Positions 19,763 through 27,704 of a stretch of DNA of 64,000 bases are shown one piece after another. Numbering within the stretch: position 1 is the first letter of the stretch; each line of letters begins with the position of its first letter. Below the pieces are notes generated by a model. It was given only the letters and a program-made list of their open reading frames with translations. It did not search any database and was not told the DNA's origin. Source of the stretch: Shewanella frigidimarina (GTDB lineage: Bacteria > Pseudomonadota > Gammaproteobacteria > Enterobacterales > Shewanellaceae); NCBI RefSeq assembly GCF_003797125.1, contig NZ_RKKE01000003.1, positions 558,001-622,000 of the forward strand, written 5' to 3'. The position numbers and the translations under genes are program-made.

Positions 19763-20151
19763 ACCCAAATCCCCGCTATGATTGAAAAGACTACTGCTAA
19801 CACAAACGTAGCCTTAGCTGATGAGACACCCGAAGCTAACTCTTCCCAGTGTCCGGCATCCATAATCAAATGACGAATGCCACCTAATAAGTGATAACCC
19901 AACGCGGTTAGAATGCCCCAAATGATGAACTTCATCACGAAACCATCGAACAAGGATTGTACGCTAGCGAACCCATCTGCTGATGTTAAAGTCGAATTTA
20001 ACAACCAAAGAAGGATACCAATAGCAAATAGCATGATAACACCGGAAATACGGTGCAGTATTGATGCGATAGCTGTCGCAGGAAAGCTTATCGTCTGCAG
20101 GTCTAGATGGACAGGTCTTTGCTTTTTCACGTTCTGCTCACTCAGCTCCAT
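19756..20151 (-). CDS. sdhC: Succinate dehydrogenase cytochrome b556 subunit SdhC
   Basis: The protein is about 131 residues with three membrane helices. RPVHLDLQTISFPATAIASI and HRISGVIMLFAIGILLWLL match SdhC, and GYHLLGGIRHLIMDAGH contains the expected haem-binding histidine. The start is uncertain: the ATG at 20151 has no clear Shine-Dalgarno, and a GTG eight codons in (just before KKQRPVH) would match the usual N-terminus more closely. It is the first gene of sdhCDAB, divergent from gltA across about 410 nt. Confidence 0.95.
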   Translation of the reverse strand: MELSEQNVKKQRPVHLDLQTISFPATAIASILHRISGVIMLFAIGILLWLLNSTLTSADGFASVQSLFDGFVMKFIIWGILTALGYHLLGGIRHLIMDAGHWEELASGVSSAKATFVLAVVFSIIAGIWVW

Positions 20152-20560
20152 TGAGCATTATTTTTTTTATGATCTATTTTTTGCTTAACCACTAAAGCTT
20201 GCACAAGGCAGAGCATTTTTTAAACAAAAAACAGACTACTCTCAAGCATCTAATCAGTTGAGAAACCACTATTTAGTGAGTAAATTGATCATTTCTAAAC
20301 TGTGACGCTCGTCGCCCTTAGGGACGCAGGCAAGTATACTCGCGGGAATTGTCAAATACAAACCTCACATTATGCAAAATAAGTTTTTTTAGTATTTTTT
20401 TATTCTAATGCAAGCGCAGAGCGGTTTTCAGCGAACATATACCATGGTCTAACAAATTTAAACGCTTATTTAAATTGATCTGTGATCCCGATCCGCTGTA
20501 AAGTAATGACCGCTTAACATGCCGCACTCATATAGAAGAATGAAGTAAGGAGAACGGGGT
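20152..20560. other. sdhC-gltA divergent promoter region
   Basis: About 410 nt without a gene. It must hold the promoters of both the sdh unit and gltA. In other gammaproteobacteria this region is a target of ArcA and Crp, but I found no site convincing enough to mark by eye. Confidence 0.6.
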
Positions 20561-21847
20561 ATGGCTGATAATATAGCCAAATTAGAGTTACCAGGAAACG
20601 ATTCAATCGACCTACCTATTAAGAAAGGTACTGAAGGTTTTGACGTTATCGACATCAGTACACTTGGAAAAAAAGGGTATTTCACCTTTGATCCAGGCTT
20701 TTTAGCTACTGCATCTTGTGAGTCTGCTATTACCTATATCGATGGTGAACAAGGTATCTTGTTGCATCGTGGATATGCAATTGACCAGCTTGCAACTGAA
20801 TCTACCTATTTAGATTTATGCTACTTGCTTCTTTACGGTGAATTACCGTCTAAAGTTGATTACGAACAATTTGTTGCCACAGTGAAAGAACACACTATGG
20901 TACATGAGCAAATTGCATTCTTCTTCAGAGGTTTCCGCCGTGACGCACACCCTATGGCAATGCTATGTGGTGTAACCGGTGCATTATCTGCTTTCTATCA
21001 AGACTCTCTTGATGTTAACAATCCAAAGCATCGTGAAATTGCAGCTTACCGCCTAGTGTCGAAAATGCCGACAATCGCAGCGATGTGCTACAAGTACTCA
21101 ATGGGGCAACCTTTTGTTTATCCACGTAACGATTTAAGTTATGCGGGTAACTTCTTGTCGATGATGTTTGCTACTCCGTGTGAAGAGTACAAAGTCAATC
21201 CTGTTGTAGAAAAAGCAATGGATCGTATTTTTGTACTGCATGCTGATCATGAGCAAAATGCATCTACATCTACTGTCCGTTTAGCTGGTTCTTCAGGCGC
21301 TAACCCATTTGCATGTATTGCAGCGGGTATTGCTTCGTTGTGGGGCCCAGCTCATGGTGGTGCTAACGAAGCTTGCTTAGAAATGTTAGAAGAAATCGGC
21401 AGCGTTGACCGCATTCCTGAGTTTATCGAGAAAGCGAAAGACAAAAACGATCCATTCCGCCTAATGGGCTTTGGCCATCGCGTTTATAAGAACTTCGATC
21501 CACGTGCTAAAGTGATGCGTGAAACCTGTCATGAAGTCCTTAAAGAGCTTAAAGTGGTTGACCCATTATTAGACGTAGCAATGGAACTTGAGCGTATCGC
21601 ACTTGAAGATGAGTATTTCATCTCTAAGAAGCTATACCCGAACGTTGATTTCTACTCTGGTATCATCATGAAAGCCATTGGTATCCCTAACGATATGTTC
21701 ACAGTGTTATTTGCACTGTCACGTACCGTTGGTTGGATTTCACATTGGAAAGAAATGTTAGATCAGCCAGGCCATAAAATCAGCCGTCCACGTCAGTTAT
21801 ACACTGGCGAGTCTGCGCGCGATTTTGTGAGCGTTGATAAGCGTTAA
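20561..21847 (+). CDS. gltA: Citrate synthase (type II, hexameric)
   Basis: This 428-residue protein matches GltA of proteobacteria. It has an N-terminal beta domain ([20 protein letters not shown]) typical of the NADH-regulated type II enzyme. Catalytic histidines lie in [13 protein letters not shown] and [14 protein letters not shown], and the catalytic aspartate in DFYSG. It condenses oxaloacetate and acetyl-CoA. AAGGAG lies upstream of the ATG. It is divergent from sdhCDAB and ends in a strong terminator, after which the accessory region begins. Confidence 0.98.
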   Translation: MADNIAKLELPGNDSIDLPIKKGTEGFDVIDISTLGKKGYFTFDPGFLATASCESAITYIDGEQGILLHRGYAIDQLATESTYLDLCYLLLYGELPSKVDYEQFVATVKEHTMVHEQIAFFFRGFRRDAHPMAMLCGVTGALSAFYQDSLDVNNPKHREIAAYRLVSKMPTIAAMCYKYSMGQPFVYPRNDLSYAGNFLSMMFATPCEEYKVNPVVEKAMDRIFVLHADHEQNASTSTVRLAGSSGANPFACIAAGIASLWGPAHGGANEACLEMLEEIGSVDRIPEFIEKAKDKNDPFRLMGFGHRVYKNFDPRAKVMRETCHEVLKELKVVDPLLDVAMELERIALEDEYFISKKLYPNVDFYSGIIMKAIGIPNDMFTVLFALSRTVGWISHWKEMLDQPGHKISRPRQLYTGESARDFVSVDKR

Positions 21848-21866
21848 TCTTTTGATTAACCAAACT

Positions 21867-21895
21867 AAAAAAGCGCCGAAAGGCGCTTTTTTGTT
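21867..21895 (+). terminator. Terminator of gltA
   Basis: AAAAAAGCGCC/GGCGCTTTTTT stem with a GAAA tetraloop and T-run. Confidence 0.92.
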
Positions 21896-22150
21896 ATCTC
21901 AATTTAAACATCAGCTACTATCCAACGTAGTGTATAAATCAAGCCTAAACACCTACTGAAGATTGATAATCTGTTAGAGGTGATACTTATAATAGAACAT
22001 TTAATTTTACCATTTTTAACAGATTGAAGTCGTAATACAGTAAATCAGTTTCGAGTGGGTGGTAATTACACTCAAATTAGTCTTTGTTAATGACGTTATT
22101 ACAATTTGGATCAGAAAAACTGATGACTTTAAGGGTTACGTTTTTAATTC
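21896..22150. other. Non-coding stretch between gltA and the accessory region
   Basis: AT-rich sequence without an ORF, RNA gene or repeat that I can identify. It marks the border between the conserved TCA block and the accessory genes. Confidence 0.5.
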
Positions 22151-22642
22151 TTAGAAGTTAAAGAAGTCTTCGTTATCATCATCTAATTCATACACATCAA
22201 AATCGGCTTCCCAACGAAAAATGCTTGTTCCATCAAACTCTACATTACAATTACGTTTATTTGGAAAAGTAAAATCTACCTCTTAAGAGGTTAAATCAGC
22301 ATTCAATGTTGCTAACTTTTCTTTCATTTCTGGGTACTCTTCGATACCTATAATACTAGATCGCCAGAGAAGATAAGATTTACCTTCGTGAAAAATGTCA
22401 ATTTGTTGTTCTGTAAAATGATGAACAAACATATCTCCCGGCTTTTTTGAGCTTAAATTAACTTCGGGCATAGAGAAGTCTCCATTTTCGTCTGTCTGAG
22501 TTTCATCATTTTAAACAAACTTATGGATATAATTTAATTTCCGTGAAATTTTTGCACCCACTACAGATTTCCCGTTTAGCAAAACTTTCCCTTTAACTTC
22601 TGAGCACATGTGCACGTCGTATGTTTTTAGTAATCCAAACAT
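22151..22642 (-). pseudogene. DUF6795-like gene broken by two in-frame TAA codons
   Basis: One continuous minus-strand frame from the ATG at 22642 to TAA at 22151-22153 would encode about 163 residues but for stops at 22511-22513 and 22283-22285. The three pieces read MFGLLKTYDVHMCSEVKGKV... (43 residues), then NDETQTDENGDFSMPEVNLS..., then EVDFTFPNKRNCNVEFDG... to DDDNEDFFNF. The frame never shifts. The order and spacing match my memory of the DUF6795 family (a small transthyretin-like domain: CSEVKG, LLNGKPV-GAKI, T-DE-G-FS-PEV, YLLW). Only the middle piece has its own ATG (22471), so an annotator would call a 62-residue protein there. Function unknown. Confidence 0.7.
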
Positions 22643-22849
22643 TTTGGATTTATCTCCCTATTAAAACAGCCACATAAATGTGTTTGTTATTTATTTTTAA
22701 GAACTAGGCAGTGTTTCGCACAAAACTATTCGCTTTATTATCGAATTAACACTCAAACAATCTTTACACTAAAGAAATTATTCAATCTTTAGTGTAAATT
22801 GCTGTGGGTCATCAATCACTAAATTGATATTTTGCCCCCCAAGCGACGT
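22643..22849. other. Gap upstream of the broken DUF6795-like gene
   Basis: This 207-nt gap holds no gene. It contains the perfect 12-bp inverted repeat listed separately. Confidence 0.5.
22763..22798. repeat. 12-bp perfect inverted repeat downstream of the membrane coiled-coil gene
   Basis: TTTACACTAAAG and CTTTAGTGTAAA are separated by 12 nt, about 50 nt past the stop of the minus-strand gene at 22850. There is no strong T-run, so it may be a weak terminator or a protein-binding site. Confidence 0.5.
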
Positions 22850-23878
22850 TTAGCTGCGTATTTCTTCATCTACAATTGGCGATAACACACTTCGTAAGGG
22901 AGGATTATGCGTCACAACCGACTTTTGAAAACTCACATTTAAATCAGCTAGTGACTCAATGCCAAATTCTTTTAATGCTGACATCAATTGCTCACCCTTA
23001 ATATTTTTATCACGTAAATCAATCACAAAGCCTTGTAAGTTTTGTAGTTCAGCCAATATTTTACTGACTTCTTTACTGAGTGGTGCCTGTGCTTCTTTTA
23101 ACGCATCATAAGCCGCTTCTCTTGCACTGTCTGATGATGAGAAAAGTGTTATTTTTTCATCAAATGCAGAGTGTAATTCTGCTTTGTATACTGTTAATTT
23201 TTCAACAATATCAGCAATAGTAATCTCTTTTTCTCGGCTGAACTCCTGCTTAGCGTCATCGATACGCTCGAATACTTTTTCTAATCGCTCTTCATAGTCG
23301 TTAAAGTCATTCACTACTCGCCATAAATCAGCAACCGACTTCTGCGGATAATCCGCCTCTTCAATCATGCCAAAAATCTCCATACGAATAGCGTTTACGG
23401 CTAACATCGCAGGTTTAATGGCGGCAATCGCAAACACACCTATCACAGCATACAATTGATATTCTGACGTCATGCCAGGCACGTGGCCGGTGACAAAGTA
23501 AACAAGACCAGCATTGATAAGATGTGCAACGACGGCAATTATAGCGGCTTTAATCTTGATTTTTTTAACCCTGACTAAGTCATTGGTTAAATCAATACTG
23601 TCTGGCTTTTGAGGATGTGTCGCTCGTCTCTCTAGCATGGTTTGAGCATTACGGGCGATAAAGTAAGTGCTACCGATTAATAAGCTAATGGTAGAGACAT
23701 ACCAGAGATAAAGAGTCGCTGAAACCCAGACATGAAATTCAAATTCAGGGACGTCATATTGCTGAGCAAACCATTTAATCAATACCACCAGCAAAAATGT
23801 ACCCACAATCCAACCTAACCACTCCTTGATTGTTTGAGTGTAAAATTCGCGTCTAATTTCGCCAAATATATCGTGCAT
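22850..23878 (-). CDS. Unrecognised four-helix membrane protein with cytoplasmic coiled coil
   Basis: I do not recognise this 342-residue protein. It has two N-terminal membrane segments (about residues 20-37, WLGWIVGTFLLVVLIKWF, and 50-72) and two more around 110-130 and 140-160. The C-terminal half (about 190-300) is charged and helical with coiled-coil character (YEERLEKVFERIDDAKQEFS and on). There is no signal peptide cleavage site. It lies between effector-like modules and a broken gene in the accessory region, on the same strand. The topology would suit a membrane sensor, immunity or scaffold role, but nothing in the sequence decides among these. Confidence 0.7.
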   Translation of the reverse strand: MHDIFGEIRREFYTQTIKEWLGWIVGTFLLVVLIKWFAQQYDVPEFEFHVWVSATLYLWYVSTISLLIGSTYFIARNAQTMLERRATHPQKPDSIDLTNDLVRVKKIKIKAAIIAVVAHLINAGLVYFVTGHVPGMTSEYQLYAVIGVFAIAAIKPAMLAVNAIRMEIFGMIEEADYPQKSVADLWRVVNDFNDYEERLEKVFERIDDAKQEFSREKEITIADIVEKLTVYKAELHSAFDEKITLFSSSDSAREAAYDALKEAQAPLSKEVSKILAELQNLQGFVIDLRDKNIKGEQLMSALKEFGIESLADLNVSFQKSVVTHNPPLRSVLSPIVDEEIRS

Positions 23879-24233
23879 AGTATTCCTTTACGTTGTTGAT
23901 GATGTTAATTTTGTCTAATTTTTGTACTCAATTAGGCGTCAGATATTATTGTACTACGTTTATTGATTAATGTTGGTACTAGACCACTAATCACCAAGAC
24001 TATGAAATAACACCAGTTAAGCAGCAAACGCTTTAATTGGAGGCGGTGTTGAATAAGTATTGAAGGACAACATAAGTCATAAAGGTGGGTAGTTTTTTGC
24101 ATAATAATAAAGGGTTATTATTCGCTGTTTCTTGATGCTGGTCAGTGTGCCACTACAGCCACGACAAAAACATAAGTAACAAAACAATAGAAAATGGTAA
24201 CTTCATATACACCTATCAATAAGTTTATTTTTG
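23879..24233. other. Gap containing a frameshifted small lipoprotein
   Basis: This gap of about 355 nt has no intact gene. Its downstream part (in minus-strand sense) is covered by the 24077-24206 remnant described separately; 23879-24076 shows nothing I recognise. Confidence 0.5.
24077..24206 (-). pseudogene. Small lipoprotein gene with a one-base frameshift
   Basis: From the ATG at 24206 the frame encodes MKLPFSIVLLLMFLS and then runs into TAG after two codons. Removing one T in the TCGTGGC stretch restores LSGCSGTLTSIKKQRII... to a TGA at 24077-24079, giving a 42-residue protein with a perfect lipobox (LSGC). The exact restoration of a lipobox argues that this is a real, recently broken small lipoprotein gene, or a sequencing error. 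It lies right behind the two secreted paralogs. Confidence 0.5.
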
Positions 24234-24827
24234 TTAACGTTTAGAATGGCCTTGCTCGGCTAATTTATCTTGTGCGAGCTTCATCAATCGAGCTGCATAT
24301 TCTTTATTAAATTCAAACGTAGTATTATTAAAAACGTATTGAGCGTGCTCACTAACCGCTAGCCAGTTCTGTTGTATTTTATACAACGTTGCTAACTCTT
24401 CATGGGTAGCAGTAACTGACGATTTAGGTAGATCAACATCCAATGCTAACAACTTTTTATGGAGTGAAATAGCATAATTAATATCTTGGTCTACAAACAT
24501 ACCGCCCTCATAGACCCAAGCGAGTGTAGAATAAGCTATAGGATCTTTCGCATTAACTCTTTTTGTTGCTTCCTGAACTAATCGAACGCCATTACCAGTG
24601 TGCAAGCTAAGAGGGACTAAGCCTCTCCAATAACCCATATTAATGGCTTTTTCACACCACATCTCCAGCTTTTCAGGAGCATTAATTAAGCTTTTTTGGC
24701 ACTGCTCCGCGGCAAGATTAATTGTTAGGTTGGGATCATCTATATCAATTGATATCATCCCACCTCGGACCCGCTGCGTTAGCGAAAATAGCCACAAAGA
24801 TAAAAATAATAAAAATGGTTTTACCAT
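24234..24827 (-). CDS. Secreted protein, second paralog behind the ChaN-like gene (immunity candidate)
   Basis: This 197-residue protein starts with a hydrophobic leader (MVKPFLLFLSLWLFSLTQ) that probably directs it to the periplasm; the cleavage site is unclear. The mature part resembles its upstream neighbour: IDIDDPNLT, AAEQC-KS, AP-KLE-WCEKA--MG-WR, a TG-G-R-V-EA segment and a later AWVYEGG-FV-QDI. These stretches have the feel of Sel1/TPR-like helical repeats. Two conserved cysteines (AEQC and MWCEK) could form a disulfide. Tandem duplication of a secreted partner gene behind an effector-like gene is typical of immunity genes; the role is inferred. Confidence 0.65.
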   Translation of the reverse strand: MVKPFLLFLSLWLFSLTQRVRGGMISIDIDDPNLTINLAAEQCQKSLINAPEKLEMWCEKAINMGYWRGLVPLSLHTGNGVRLVQEATKRVNAKDPIAYSTLAWVYEGGMFVDQDINYAISLHKKLLALDVDLPKSSVTATHEELATLYKIQQNWLAVSEHAQYVFNNTTFEFNKEYAARLMKLAQDKLAEQGHSKR

Positions 24828-24918
24828 TTAAAATGCCTTCATAATATATTGGGAGAATATGAAAGCTTGCGAACGGTGTTATGACATTCAGGCAATAAGT
24901 CATAACCGATCACACAGC

Positions 24919-25497
24919 TTATTTAGATAATTTTTTGCTAATATCTAACATTTCATTTTTGAAAAAAATGTTATCTTCGTCGTCATTATCAATAATAAAC
25001 TGCAAGCTTTCTAAGGCCTCTTGCCAGTCTTTTAATTCTTTGTATATGGTATAAATAGCTTTGTGAACTGTAACTAATTGATGTTTTGTCAGTGATTTAT
25101 TTTTTTTATGATTCAAGTAATCATTATAAAGCTTAATCGACTGACTAAGATCCCTTTCAACGAAAGACCCATTACTATAAATCCACGCTAATATTTTGAT
25201 AGCTTCAACATCATCGGCTAGTGCATGTTTTTTGGCTTCATTGACATAACGAGTCCCATCACCTGTGTAGTATCCAATGTACAGAAGTGATCTCCAACTG
25301 CCCATCGAATAAGCCTTTTCACACCACTCCTCGAGGCTGTATGGTGCAAACATTGAACTTTTCGCACATTGTTGCGCGGCCTGTTCGACAGTTAAGTTTG
25401 GATCGTTAATATCAATTGCATGCCACAGACTATTTGCATACACATTGTTGAAAATAAAGTTTAACGTTAACAATATAAACAGACTTATCTTTACCAT
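24919..25497 (-). CDS. Secreted protein, first paralog, coupled to the ChaN-like gene (immunity candidate)
   Basis: This 192-residue protein has a signal peptide (cleavage probably after NNVYA). It shares the IDI-DPNLT, AAQQCAKS, AP-SLEEWCEKA-SMG-WR and TGDGTRYVNEAKK pattern with the next gene, then a helical C-terminal half with AWIYSNGSFVERDLS (Sel1-like). Its ATG overlaps the stop of the ChaN-like gene (ATGGTAA), so translation is coupled, as is common for effector-immunity pairs. No known immunity family was recognised. The alternative is a Sel1-like adaptor unrelated to toxicity. Confidence 0.65.
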   Translation of the reverse strand: MVKISLFILLTLNFIFNNVYANSLWHAIDINDPNLTVEQAAQQCAKSSMFAPYSLEEWCEKAYSMGSWRSLLYIGYYTGDGTRYVNEAKKHALADDVEAIKILAWIYSNGSFVERDLSQSIKLYNDYLNHKKNKSLTKHQLVTVHKAIYTIYKELKDWQEALESLQFIIDNDDEDNIFFKNEMLDISKKLSK

Positions 25498-26264
25498 TGC
25501 AACTCACCATTTGAATTTACCCGCTTTTCAGGGATATGAACCTGAAATGACTTAATAGCTGACTTATAGGGAAACCCTTCACGGTAAAAGTATTGCTGCT
25601 TGAGCGGAGTATCTTCAGCAGAGCCTTCTCTGCAATCCTTTTCGGTTAGACACAACATACCCCCAATAAAGTCTACAAAGACAACATTATGTATCCCTTG
25701 CTTTTGGATTAACGTATCAATACCTTCTTGATAAGATGCAGCTTCAACAGCATGCCACCGATGCATGAAAGCCACCACACGATGTTGGTTTGATTCTTTT
25801 ATGATACTCACAATATTATTTGTCCAGCTATTATTGCGTTTAGTATGAGTATCGGTACAAATACCCGCCTCGGCATTGTCAGATGAACAAGCTGCATCAA
25901 GACTTGCCATTTGCTCTAATGTCATGTCCAAAGCAACTATGTTCAAACCTGCAGTTCTTGCTGCTTTAACAAGTTCACCGTATGCATGAGGAACCAAATA
26001 TCCCCATGCCCAATTATCATTAAAGTAACGCTGAATAACTTCAAATCCTTTACCTGTACGTTGATAAAATGCCACTTGTTCCTTCATTGATTGTGGTAAC
26101 ATCTCTATAGCAAAATGAGTAAAGCCAGCTGCTTTTAATTGTTTGATCGCTTTAATCGCTTCATATTTATAACCAGCGGTGTTGTGATTAGACTCACCTA
26201 GCATAACTAATCGAGCATTACCTGCCATCGTTTTGTAATTTACATCCGTGTTAATTTTATTCAT
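25491..26264 (-). CDS. ChaN/EreA-like (Tiki superfamily) protein, candidate T6SS effector
   Basis: This 257-residue protein has no signal peptide. Near the N-terminus, LVMLGESNHNTAGYKYEAIK followed by GFTHFAIEML matches the GE--H ... E pattern of the ChaN/EreA/TraB (Tiki) superfamily. A second histidine motif, VAFMHRWHAVEA, is placed where that fold has its later conserved His. Members include haem-binding ChaN, erythromycin esterase, and toxin domains such as the C-terminal part of Pasteurella toxin (family knowledge). Here it sits in a run of effector/immunity-like modules downstream of a T6SS rhs gene. It overlaps a signal-peptide-bearing partner by 7 nt. Absence of a leader fits delivery by the T6SS rather than Sec. 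Enzymatic activity is unknown. Confidence 0.6.
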   Translation of the reverse strand: MNKINTDVNYKTMAGNARLVMLGESNHNTAGYKYEAIKAIKQLKAAGFTHFAIEMLPQSMKEQVAFYQRTGKGFEVIQRYFNDNWAWGYLVPHAYGELVKAARTAGLNIVALDMTLEQMASLDAACSSDNAEAGICTDTHTKRNNSWTNNIVSIIKESNQHRVVAFMHRWHAVEAASYQEGIDTLIQKQGIHNVVFVDFIGGMLCLTEKDCREGSAEDTPLKQQYFYREGFPYKSAIKSFQVHIPEKRVNSNGELQW

Positions 26265-26315
26265 TATTTGTCCGTGATTTTTATAAAACTTAGCAGTCTT
26301 ATTTTTGAAATAATA

Positions 26316-26759
26316 CTACTTACACCAATTTGCTGCAGAAACAATACCCATCAACTTTTCTTTATTTTCAGCTAACCATACATCGATCACTGTTGAAAGT
26401 TTGAATTCAGAGCCAGTACCCGGCCAGTAGTAATCCCCTGCACTGTCTAAACACAGCGCGACATAAACTGGAGTCGAATTAAAAACGACATCTTCACCTT
26501 GCTCGACAAGCATTGCATAGCTTATGTTTTTGTGAGATTCACCTTTATAAGTATCAAGGACTTCAGCAAAAAAAACCTGCTTTTCTAATCCATCATTCTG
26601 AACCGTTATTTCCACTTTAGTGACTTTTAATTTAGCAAGATAATGTACATTTGTTATAGCTTGTATAAAGCCGTTTAATTCTGATGAGGCTTTGTTTTGA
26701 GCGAGCGATGGATGGATAACACCCACCAACAAGAAAAGGAGAACTATGATTTTTTTCAT
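26316..26759 (-). CDS. Small periplasmic protein, likely immunity partner of the broken amidase-like gene
   Basis: This 147-residue protein has a clean signal peptide (MKKIIVLLFLLVGVIHPSLA). The mature protein is small, with two cysteines in the second half (ALCLDSAG and the C-terminal NWCK) and no recognised domain. Its ATG shares a base with the restored stop of the preceding amidase-like pseudogene (TAATG), the coupling expected of an effector-immunity pair. The effector is broken but this gene is intact, so it would now serve as an orphan immunity gene protecting against kin. This assignment is by context only. Confidence 0.6.
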   Translation of the reverse strand: MKKIIVLLFLLVGVIHPSLAQNKASSELNGFIQAITNVHYLAKLKVTKVEITVQNDGLEKQVFFAEVLDTYKGESHKNISYAMLVEQGEDVVFNSTPVYVALCLDSAGDYYWPGTGSEFKLSTVIDVWLAENKEKLMGIVSAANWCK

Positions 26760-27170
26760 TATGCTTCACTTCCTGCAATCGATGACTTTTGAGTATAGAC
26801 AGGTAAACTAGAAGATGATGAGTCAACGTTAGAAGGAACAACAAAAGCATCCCACACCTCTTTTTATACTTAGAAACTTTAACACTATTACTTTGATTAC
26901 CTCCGAGCCTAAACAAATAATGACCATCAACGCTTTGCCCTACTACAAAAGCAACATGCCCGCCCCTTGTCTTGATTTGATACCTATAACACCGTAAACA
27001 GGTTGAGTTGTTGGTTTACCAAAATCAATTCACGATTTGGCTCTAAAAAGCATTTTTACAGGTTCAATATTATTTTGTTTCATCACCCAAACAACACAAG
27101 AGCCACACCAGGCATTTGGACCACCACGGTCTGCAAGGTTCATACCGCTGTCAGACCTAATTATGAGGCG
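26759..27170 (-). pseudogene. Decayed TIGR02594-like (NlpC/P60-type) peptidoglycan amidase, candidate former T6SS effector
   Basis: Minus-strand fragments in three frames line up into one protein. First comes GMNLADRGGPNAWCGSCVVW (active-site Cys region), VMKQNNIEPVKM and RAKS, then a TGA where the family has Trp, then IDFGKPTTQPVYGVI and KSRQG. After a one-base loss in a G-run come GGHVAFVVGQSVDGHYLFRL and GGNQSNSVKVSKYKK. After a one-base loss in an A-run come EVWDAFVVPSNVDSSSSSLP and a stop overlapping the next ATG. The order Trp-Cys, SW--WGKP, GHV-F and LGGNQ is that of TIGR02594-type cell-wall hydrolases. The N-terminal part upstream of about 27147 is not readable with confidence. Confidence 0.65.
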
Positions 27171-27266
27171 AATCGGGCAATATTTTACCAGATGGATATT
27201 GAAAATCACTATAAAAGACCATTAATTGCAATGACATAAGTAATTCAGCCATACCTATGTAACTAA
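27171..27266. other. Short gap, possibly the degraded 5' part of the amidase-like gene
   Basis: No intact frame. Short open stretches on both strands look like decay products or shadows of the pseudogene next to it. Confidence 0.4.
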
Positions 27267-27704
27267 CTAGAAATCTTCAATAGAGCCCAACAGACTAAAA
27301 CTTGAATCATCACAAAGCCAATATTCTTTTGTACCAATTTTTTGTATTGTTACTGATGTTTCTTTAGTAATCATATTAAGTTCTTCGCTGTAGTAGTCAC
27401 TCACTAAGACTTCACTATCGCCGTACGTGAAAGTCATACTGTGCTCTGTCACTAAAGAGCGGTGGTAGCTCGATTTACTCACATCACTAATTAGCGCTGC
27501 ATTAGCAAGCTTTGAACTCTCAATATTAAATTGCTCTAATTTAAACGAGTTATCCATTTTACTAATAACAACATCAATCGATTTGGGCTGATCAGCGTGG
27601 CATTTAAATATAATCTCTGCCACATCACGCTGAGAGGCGCTACACGATGCAACTAAAAATAAGGATAAAACCCACAAAGCGTTAGAGAGTTTACTTTTTG
27701 TCAT
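27267..27704 (-). CDS. Lipoprotein, likely immunity partner of the muramidase
   Basis: From the ATG at 27704 the product is 145 residues with a lipoprotein leader ending in LVASC (Cys21). I chose this start because the upstream part of the open frame lies wholly inside the muramidase gene and the leader begins here. It overlaps the muramidase stop by 14 nt, so the two are coupled. The mature part is small and shows no domain I know. A periplasm-facing lipoprotein directly behind a cell-wall hydrolase without a Sec signal is the usual layout of a T6SS effector and its immunity protein. Confidence 0.65.
   Translation of the reverse strand: MTKSKLSNALWVLSLFLVASCSASQRDVAEIIFKCHADQPKSIDVVISKMDNSFKLEQFNIESSKLANAALISDVSKSSYHRSLVTEHSMTFTYGDSEVLVSDYYSEELNMITKETSVTIQKIGTKEYWLCDDSSFSLLGSIEDF

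Noticed and set aside
22283..22471. Stand-alone 62-residue protein
   Set aside because: Coherent sequence continues in the same frame beyond both stops, so this is the middle of a broken gene.
22283..22513. Programmed stop-codon recoding in the DUF6795-like gene
   Set aside because: Both stops are TAA, with no known readthrough context or selenocysteine element; nonsense mutation is simpler.
27003..27239. Two plus-strand open frames of 62-78 codons
   Set aside because: They lie opposite the decayed amidase-like gene, lack ribosome sites and have no protein-like pattern; the minus-strand fragments explain the region better.
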